Below, piece after piece: positions 16,499 through 21,215 of a stretch of 21,215 nucleotides of DNA; the first letter of the stretch is position 1; each line of letters opens with the position of its first letter. The notes beneath the pieces are model-generated. The model searched no databases. It was not told where the DNA came from and worked only from the letters and a program-made list of their open reading frames with translations. Source of the stretch: Acidobacteriota bacterium (GTDB lineage Bacteria > Acidobacteriota > Vicinamibacteria > Vicinamibacterales > Vicinamibacteraceae); the NCBI GenBank assembly GCA_023418055.1, contig JAEZDP010000486.1, forward strand, positions 1 through 21,215. Direction: 5' to 3'. The position numbers and the translations under genes were made by a program.

Positions 16499-17632
16499 TC
16501 AGCGGCCCCCACGCACGGGGGTCGCTCGGCGCCGCTGCCGCTGCCATGGCTGCACCACCCGGTGCCACCACATGAGGAACCCGGTGCCGAACAGGGCGGC
16601 CGGCGCCAGGCCCGCCACGGCCCAGGTCGTCTTGATGACGGGGCCGCCGAAGTGTCCGGTGTGCAGCGGCCCGATCCAGTCGACCAGGGCGTCACCCACG
16701 CTGGCGTAGTCGCGGGGCGGGCGGACGCCGAGGACGGCGCCGGTGTAGCGGTCCACGAAGACGCGCGTGAGGTCGCGCGGCGAGGCCGCGCCCCGCTGCT
16801 GCAGGAAGACCGTGTAGGGCGCCGACGGCTGCCCGGGTAAGGCCACGCGCACGACGTCCATGCCCGGACGCGTCGCGCGCGCCTGCGACAGCGCTGTTTC
16901 GATCGAGGTCGCGCCGGCGTCGCGCCGGCTCTCGTCGGAGCGCGGACCCGTCTGGGGCGACACCGGCGACACCCACCCAATCACCGTCCGGTAGTGCGCC
17001 GGCCACGTGAAATACACACCCGTGAGGGAAAGCAGCACGACGGGGACGAGGAGCCAGAAGCCCATCACGTGATGGAGGTCGAAGACCAGGCGCTTCCATC
17101 CCACACCCCGCTTCAGCCAGAGCGCTCGGCGCCACTGTCCTGCCCGCGGCCACCAGATGACCAGGCCCGTGAGCGCCAGCACCACGAGCAGCAGCCCGGC
17201 CACGCCGTTCACCACGCGTCCGGTCCGGCCCGAGAGGAGGTTGGCGTGCACCTCGTGCAGCCAGCTCAGCACCTCGCCTCCCGGAGCAAGGGGGCCCGTG
17301 ACGACGCCCGTCACAGGGTGCACGAACGCCAGGCGGTAGCCGCCCGTCAGCACACCGGCCTGGAAGGTGCCATCGGCCGTCTGCGGGGGCGCCAGCGTGA
17401 ACAGGCGGGCATCGGGCAGGGCGCGGACCACCGCCGCCGCGGCCTCGTCCATCGTGAGGTGCGGCCCGACGTCCAGATCCGCGGCGGGCACGTGGTGCAC
17501 ATCGGCCTGCGCAAGGTCCGCCAGTTCCTCGTGAAAGACGAGGACCGAGCCGGTGATGCTGCTCACGAGCACATACAAGCCCAGCGCCAGCCCCGCCCAG
17601 AGGTGCACCTGCACCAGCGCCCGCCGCAGCAT
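16499..17632 (-). CDS. PepSY-associated transmembrane protein (iron-uptake type)
   Basis: A 377-residue inner-membrane protein of the PepSY_TM family, whose members (PiuB- and FoxB-like) accompany siderophore receptors and some of which reduce or process ferric chelates. Four membrane spans are seen near residues 11-33, 143-161, 190-210 and 336-357. The first is followed by VFHEELADL and the third by the TWPAHYRTVIGW region. Membrane-proximal histidines (His10, His35, the HH before span 3, and HTGHFGG near 324-330) are candidates for haem or metal binding. Its ATG overlaps the TonB receptor stop by one base (TGATG), so the two are co-translated. The exact transported compound is unknown; iron is inferred from the pairing. 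Confidence 0.87.
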   Translation of the reverse strand: MLRRALVQVHLWAGLALGLYVLVSSITGSVLVFHEELADLAQADVHHVPAADLDVGPHLTMDEAAAAVVRALPDARLFTLAPPQTADGTFQAGVLTGGYRLAFVHPVTGVVTGPLAPGGEVLSWLHEVHANLLSGRTGRVVNGVAGLLLVVLALTGLVIWWPRAGQWRRALWLKRGVGWKRLVFDLHHVMGFWLLVPVVLLSLTGVYFTWPAHYRTVIGWVSPVSPQTGPRSDESRRDAGATSIETALSQARATRPGMDVVRVALPGQPSAPYTVFLQQRGAASPRDLTRVFVDRYTGAVLGVRPPRDYASVGDALVDWIGPLHTGHFGGPVIKTTWAVAGLAPAALFGTGFLMWWHRVVQPWQRQRRRATPVRGGR

Positions 17633-19968
17633 CAGAAGCGCACCTGCACGCCGCCGCCGACGATGGTGCCGGGATCGCGCTGGATGCCGGCGATGCGCTG
17701 CGTGGAGCCGTCCGCGCCGAGCACGCTGCGACTGTAGCCGAGGTCCCGCTGGTTGAACAGGTTCTCGACACGCAGCAGCAGGCTGAGGCGGTCGGTGACC
17801 CGGTACGAGGCCATGCCGTTGGCCTTGAAGAACCCCTGGAATCTGGTGACGACGAGGTCGTCGTTGACGGCCTGCTCGTTGACGCCGCCGTCGTCGTAGT
17901 AGCCCATCACCGTGAGCGCGAGCCGCGGCGTGAGGTCGGCGTGCGTGCCGACGCTGGCGGCGATGTTGGGCAGGGGTGTGAAGCGCAGGTCCACGTTCGG
18001 GGCGTCGGGGTTGGTGCTCCCCGTGCGCTCGGTGCGCAGCCAGGTGAGGCTGCCGAAGGGGCGGAAGCGACCCACTCGCCATTCAGACCACAACTCCGCG
18101 CCGCGCACGCGAGCGTCGTCGTAGAAGGGCAGGCCCGTGCCGGTGTTGCCGAAGTTGAACAGGTCCGTCTCGTCGGTGCGGTACAGCGACAGCCGGACGG
18201 TGCCGATGGACCGTCCGCCCCGCCGGATGCCCTGCTCGACACTCGCTTCCACCGTGTCGGTCTGCGACGGCCGCAGACCCGTGGACCCCGGCCGCTGGAT
18301 GAACTGCCCGTTGCCCCACCAGAGATAGAACGCCTTGTTCAGCTTGTACCCGCTCGACACGGAGGCGCGGAGACGCGTGTCCGAGGGCAGCGCCCACGCG
18401 CCGCCGACATCGAAGAGCACCGGGTGGCGGGTGGTGAACCCGTCGTCGAGGGCCACGGCCCGCACGCCGGCGTTGACCGTGACGCCACCGCGAAACGCGA
18501 ACGAGTGCCGCATGTAGGCCGCCTGCTCCCTGAAGTCGAAGGCGATGGGCGAGGTGGTGATGTCGCGGTAGCGGTCCCAAGTGAGGTCGACACCGCCGGT
18601 GGCCGTCCACGTGAGCGCCGGCGAGACCACGCGCCGCCAGTCACCGCTGGCAAAGAGGCGTGTGGCCTCCTGCGGGCGGTTGCGCCGCGACAGATTCACG
18701 TCCACGCCTTCGAAGGTGTCTTCGACACGGTTCTCGTGAAAGCGGTTGTGCGTGACCCCGAGCCCGAACAGCAGGTTGGACGTGGGCCGCACGTCGTAGC
18801 GCGTGGCCATGAAGTAGTTGGACTTGGTGGTGAAGAAGTCACGTCGCAGCGCCCGGCCGCTGGTGGCCTCGGGCGTCAGGGTGTAGTAGTCGTGCGTCTC
18901 GTCCCCCCCGACAAACAGCCCCTCGAGCCGTGCATGGTCGCTGACGCGGTAGCCGACCTTGGCCAGGCCCGAGACCAGTTGCAGCGCCTCGATCGGGCGC
19001 GCGAAGGTCGCGTAGGCATCGCCGTACCGGCCCACCACGCTCTGGCCCGAGACGTAGTAGTCGACCCTGCCGACCTGGTGGCCGGTGTCGCCGAGCAGCA
19101 CGCCCTCGCCGATGCCCATCCCATCGACGCGTACCGTCGAATGCGGGCCCTGGGCCGAGCCTCGCCGGATGCCCGACCGAACCACGCCGCCCGCAGCCTG
19201 TCCATGCACCACGCCGAGGCCCCCGGTGGCGAGCGTCATCCGCGTGAGCGCGAGGCTGGGGATGATCGACGAAAGGCTGGCGGTGTAGCCCCCGTCTTCA
19301 GCGGAGACCGGCGTGATGTTGATCGCGGGGTAGTCGTCCACCTGCTCGACGGTGCCCCACGCCCCGGCGCCCCGCAGGTGGGTGGGCACGCTGAAGCGGT
19401 CCTTGGTGCCGCCGGCGGTCATCACGCCCGGCAGCAGGCGCAAGGCATCGTAGTTGGCCACGGGGCTGTGCCGTTCGACGACCTCGCCCTCGAGACTGGT
19501 GACGGTCTTGCTCGCGTTGTACGCGTCGAGCGCATCCTGCCTGACGTCGTCGAACTGGTCGCCGGTGACGACGACCTGCTGTGCGAGCGACTCGATCTCG
19601 AGCACGATGCGGGAAGCCGCGCGTGACGTCGCGTCGTCGATCGCGACCCGCTGCGAACGGAAGCCCGCCGCAGTCACCACGACCGCACACGGACAGCCGC
19701 CAGGGGCCTCGACGTCGAACCGGCCCTCGGCACCCGACGTCGCCCGGCGCGCGCCCTGGGCGGCCGTCACGTCGACGGTCGCCCCGACGACGGCCCCGCC
19801 GCTGGCGTCGACCACCTGGCCTGTCACATGTGGCGGCCTGGGCTGGCCGTACGATGGCGCCGCGGCCAGGAGCGCGACGAGCAGAACTGAGGACGGGAGG
19901 ACCGAAGGACGGGAAAACGGAAGCAGGGGAGGACGGGAAGACGGGAGGACAGGATGGGACGGCAACAT
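17632..19968 (-). CDS. TonB-dependent outer-membrane receptor with carboxypeptidase-regulatory-like N-terminus
   Basis: A 778-residue outer-membrane receptor that takes up a substrate, probably a metal chelate, using TonB energy. Residues 1-42 are a signal peptide ending at SYGQ. A CarboxypepD-regulatory-like beta-sandwich spans about 46-125 (VTGQVVDASGGAVVGATVDV). Next come QQVVVTGDQFD (130-140), a plug with LLPGVMTAGG and a beta-barrel ending in the outer-membrane signature VQVRF with terminal Phe. The ATG at 19968 has GGAGAG upstream and no other in-frame start precedes the hydrophobic core. Oddly, the first 26 residues are encoded by an octamer DNA repeat, giving an eight-residue protein repeat. 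It overlaps the PepSY gene, and a Fur-like palindrome lies upstream, both pointing to iron. Confidence 0.92.
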   Translation of the reverse strand: MLPSHPVLPSSRPPLLPFSRPSVLPSSVLLVALLAAAPSYGQPRPPHVTGQVVDASGGAVVGATVDVTAAQGARRATSGAEGRFDVEAPGGCPCAVVVTAAGFRSQRVAIDDATSRAASRIVLEIESLAQQVVVTGDQFDDVRQDALDAYNASKTVTSLEGEVVERHSPVANYDALRLLPGVMTAGGTKDRFSVPTHLRGAGAWGTVEQVDDYPAINITPVSAEDGGYTASLSSIIPSLALTRMTLATGGLGVVHGQAAGGVVRSGIRRGSAQGPHSTVRVDGMGIGEGVLLGDTGHQVGRVDYYVSGQSVVGRYGDAYATFARPIEALQLVSGLAKVGYRVSDHARLEGLFVGGDETHDYYTLTPEATSGRALRRDFFTTKSNYFMATRYDVRPTSNLLFGLGVTHNRFHENRVEDTFEGVDVNLSRRNRPQEATRLFASGDWRRVVSPALTWTATGGVDLTWDRYRDITTSPIAFDFREQAAYMRHSFAFRGGVTVNAGVRAVALDDGFTTRHPVLFDVGGAWALPSDTRLRASVSSGYKLNKAFYLWWGNGQFIQRPGSTGLRPSQTDTVEASVEQGIRRGGRSIGTVRLSLYRTDETDLFNFGNTGTGLPFYDDARVRGAELWSEWRVGRFRPFGSLTWLRTERTGSTNPDAPNVDLRFTPLPNIAASVGTHADLTPRLALTVMGYYDDGGVNEQAVNDDLVVTRFQGFFKANGMASYRVTDRLSLLLRVENLFNQRDLGYSRSVLGADGSTQRIAGIQRDPGTIVGGGVQVRF
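19891..19954. repeat. Octamer tandem repeat inside the receptor signal-peptide codons
   Basis: Eight consecutive 8-base units on the plus strand: GGACGGGA, GGACCGAA, GGACGGGA, AAACGGAA, GCAGGGGA, GGACGGGA, AGACGGGA, GGACAGGA. Read as codons on the minus strand, a 24-base period gives VLPSSRPP, LLPFSRPS, VLPSSVLL. The units resemble those before aspS (9853-9900). Confidence 0.8.
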
Positions 19969-20081
19969 GCGGGCTCTCCGATGAGATGCGCCGTGCGTGG
20001 CCGGCTCCCGGTAGACTGTCGGGGTCGGTTCGCACTCACGCGTCGCGTGATGGGTTCTTGCAGACTCGAGCGTTCCGGCAT

Positions 20082-20111
20082 CCCCGCCGGGTGTTGGCGC
20101 ACCTGGCGGGG
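20082..20111. promoter_or_regulatory. Strong 12-bp hairpin in the receptor/mgtE intergenic region
   Basis: CCCCGCC (20082-20088) pairs with GGCGGGG (20105-20111) and GGTG (20090-20093) with CACC (20100-20103), joined by a G-T pair, around the loop TTGGCG. The pairing is complete in plus-strand RNA (G-U) but has one C-A mismatch in minus-strand RNA. No T run follows on either side. Its role is unknown: leader structure, operator or cruciform. Confidence 0.5.
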
Positions 20112-20130
20112 ACCTTACTGACGCACATCG

Positions 20131-20145
20131 TGAGAATCGGTCTCA
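20131..20145. promoter_or_regulatory. Fur-box-like palindrome upstream of the TonB receptor
   Basis: TGAGAATCGGTCTCA is a 15-base palindrome (TGAGA-N5-TCTCA). It matches the 7-1-7 Fur pattern TGATAAT-N-ATTATCA at 10-11 of 15 positions. It lies just downstream of the candidate receptor promoter start, where a bound repressor would block transcription. The match is partial, so another regulator is possible. Confidence 0.35.
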
Positions 20146-20161
20146 GGATAGGCGCGGGAAA

Positions 20162-20189
20162 AGAGTACCAGTCATCTCCGACCTGTCAA
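20162..20189 (-). promoter_or_regulatory. Candidate promoter of the TonB receptor-PepSY pair
   Basis: On the minus strand TTGACA (20189-20184) is followed after 16 bases by TACTCT (20167-20162), preceded by TGG, an extended -10 arrangement. Transcription would start near 20155, directly before the Fur-like palindrome. Confidence 0.4.
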
Positions 20190-20217
20190 GTCCGAGATCT
20201 GTCTGCGCGAGGCGCCA

Positions 20218-20275
20218 CCGTCCGCGAGGGACGGGCGTGGTACTTTCAAGGGCTCCCTCTGCCGCCGCGCGCGGC
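20218..20275 (+). promoter_or_regulatory. Two inverted repeats in the mgtE leader
   Basis: CCGTCC and GGACGG (20218-20223, 20229-20234) form a 6-bp stem with loop GCGAG. GCCGCGCGCGGC (20264-20275) is a perfect 12-base palindrome. Both lie within 90 bases of the mgtE ATG. No known magnesium-sensing leader (ykoK/M-box or mgtA type) was recognised. Confidence 0.3.
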
Positions 20276-20305
20276 ACGTAGTCACCTGACAGGGCCGGTA
20301 CTCTC

Positions 20306-21215
20306 ATGGCGCAGCGAAGAATCGACGTCGTCCTCGCATCCGTCAAGCGACTGATCCGTGTCGGCGCCAGCGCTAACCTGTTGAACCTGTTGCAGAAACA
20401 GCATCCGGCCGACCTCGCCGCGGTGCTGGGTGAACTGAGCGAGCGCGAACGGCAGACCGCCTTCAACGTGCTCGTCGAGCGGCATCCGCGGCACGCCATG
20501 GAGGGCCTCAGCGAGTTGGGGCCGGAGGTGGGCGCGCGACTGCTCGACGACCGCTCGCCCGAAGAGATCGCGCGACTCATGCAGGAACTCGAGTCGGACG
20601 ATGCGGCGGCGCTCATCGGCTATCTGCCGGCCGACTTGTCGGGCGCCGTGCTCGACCTGATGCGCCACAAGCAGGACACCGAGGTCGAGAACCTGCTCGA
20701 GTACCCGGAGCACACCGCCGGGCGCATCATGAACCCCAACGTCTTCGCCTTGCCCGAGGAGCTGACGGTGGGTGAGGCGATCGTCGAGCTGCAGCAGGCC
20801 CGCGACGTCGAGATGGTGTTCTACCTCTACACCGTCGACGACCGCCGCCACCTCGTAGGAGTGACCTCGCTGCGCCGGCTGTTGCTCGTGGCGCCCGAGA
20901 CCCCGCTGAAGCGCATCGCGACAGGCGAGCTGGTGAGCGTGCGCGTGGACACCGACCAGGAGGAGGTGGCCCGGCAGGTGGCCTCGTACAATCTGCTGGC
21001 CATCCCGGTCGTGGACCTCGAGAACAAGCTGGTCGGCGTCATCACCGTGGACGACGTGATCGACGTCATCAAGGACGAGGCCACCGAAGACATCTACCGG
21101 ATGGCCGGCGTGTCGACCGACGACAGCGTCTTCTCGCCGCCGGGCAGTTCGCTGCGCAAGCGGCTGCCGTGGCTCTACGTCAACCTGTGTACGGCGTTCA
21201 TCGCCGTGGCGGTCG
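20306..21215 (+). CDS. mgtE: Magnesium transporter MgtE, N-terminal part (runs off right edge)
   Basis: The visible 303 residues are the cytoplasmic half of an MgtE magnesium channel. The helical MgtE_N domain covers about 5-132 (LLQKQHPADLAAVLGELS, then ALIGYLPADLSGAVLDLM). A CBS pair follows at about 137-256, opening with YPEHTAGRIMNPNVFALPEE and ending with LVGVITVDDVIDVI, then the connecting segment DEATEDIYRMAGVS. The first membrane helix begins at LPWLYVNLCTAFIAVAV, where the window ends; the remaining helices are outside. In relatives Mg2+ binding to the N and CBS domains closes the pore. The ATG at 20306 has only a weak AGGG upstream. The gene is divergent from the TonB receptor. Confidence 0.95.
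   Translation, partial: MAQRRIDVVLASVKRLIRVGASANLLNLLQKQHPADLAAVLGELSERERQTAFNVLVERHPRHAMEGLSELGPEVGARLLDDRSPEEIARLMQELESDDAAALIGYLPADLSGAVLDLMRHKQDTEVENLLEYPEHTAGRIMNPNVFALPEELTVGEAIVELQQARDVEMVFYLYTVDDRRHLVGVTSLRRLLLVAPETPLKRIATGELVSVRVDTDQEEVARQVASYNLLAIPVVDLENKLVGVITVDDVIDVIKDEATEDIYRMAGVSTDDSVFSPPGSSLRKRLPWLYVNLCTAFIAVAV

Larger units (their letters stand above)
19969..20305. other. Divergent control region between the TonB receptor and mgtE
   Basis: This 337-base stretch has no believable gene; the frames that cross it are continuations of antisense frames. It holds a strong hairpin, a Fur-like palindrome and a candidate minus-strand promoter, and two further inverted repeats towards mgtE, each listed separately. 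It would give the receptor a 5' leader of about 190 bases. Confidence 0.6.

Noticed and set aside
17941..19626. 561-codon plus-strand frame inside the TonB receptor
   Set aside because: Antisense shadow of a recognisable receptor with correct C-terminal signature.
19969..20160. Cobalamin riboswitch in the TonB receptor leader
   Set aside because: The conserved B12-box and the characteristic core pairings are not seen; the strong hairpin alone is not enough.
20190..20305. M-box (ykoK) magnesium riboswitch before mgtE
   Set aside because: None of the conserved core segments could be found by eye; only unrelated hairpins are present.

Overview
The window is high-GC bacterial chromosome, densely packed, with most genes co-directional, overlapping by a few bases and often started by GTG or TTG. 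The gene set suggests an Acidobacteriota-like soil or sediment bacterium, possibly of the Vicinamibacteria type. The signs are Tat-exported Gfo/Idh/MocA and aldo/keto reductases, a TonB receptor with an N-terminal carboxypeptidase-regulatory-like domain, and short purine-rich tandem repeats between genes. This placement is an inference; no rRNA or tRNA gene is present to test it.

Layout. Positions 1-170 (minus) hold the start of a secreted protein that runs off the left edge. Positions 335-1495 (minus) encode a Tat-signal Gfo/Idh/MocA oxidoreductase. Positions 1632-7724 (minus) form an amino-acid biosynthesis cluster read in the order pheA, ilvD, ilvB, ilvN, ilvC: prephenate dehydratase followed by all the dedicated enzymes from pyruvate to the branched-chain 2-oxo acids. 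A short divergent control region (7725-7931) carries a TATAAT box on each strand and a TTAG/CTAA palindrome cluster. From 7932 to 15326 (plus) lies a housekeeping cluster: gamma-carbonic anhydrase-like protein, hisS, aspS, phoH (ybeZ), ybeY, a CorC/HlyC-type CBS membrane protein and era. These link tRNA charging, 16S rRNA processing and ribosome assembly. It meets, tail to tail, a minus-strand Tat-signal aldo/keto reductase (15469-16434). Next come a PepSY-type membrane protein and a TonB-dependent receptor (16499-19968, minus, overlapping by one base), probably a metal-chelate uptake pair. A 337-base divergent region separates the receptor from mgtE (20306 to the right edge, plus), a magnesium transporter.

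No defence system, prophage, insertion sequence, CRISPR array or new enzyme system is visible; the genes are ordinary. The unexplained signal lies at the gene boundaries. Period-7 repeats (GTAGACC/GTGGACC) follow ilvN and era. Period-8 purine repeats lie before aspS and inside the receptor signal-peptide codons. A period-9 repeat lies between pheA and the carbonic anhydrase gene. Twin palindromes sharing interchangeable arms lie between ilvD and ilvB. Two promoters sit so close to their ATG that the mRNAs would be almost leaderless. These are the parts most worth a second look.
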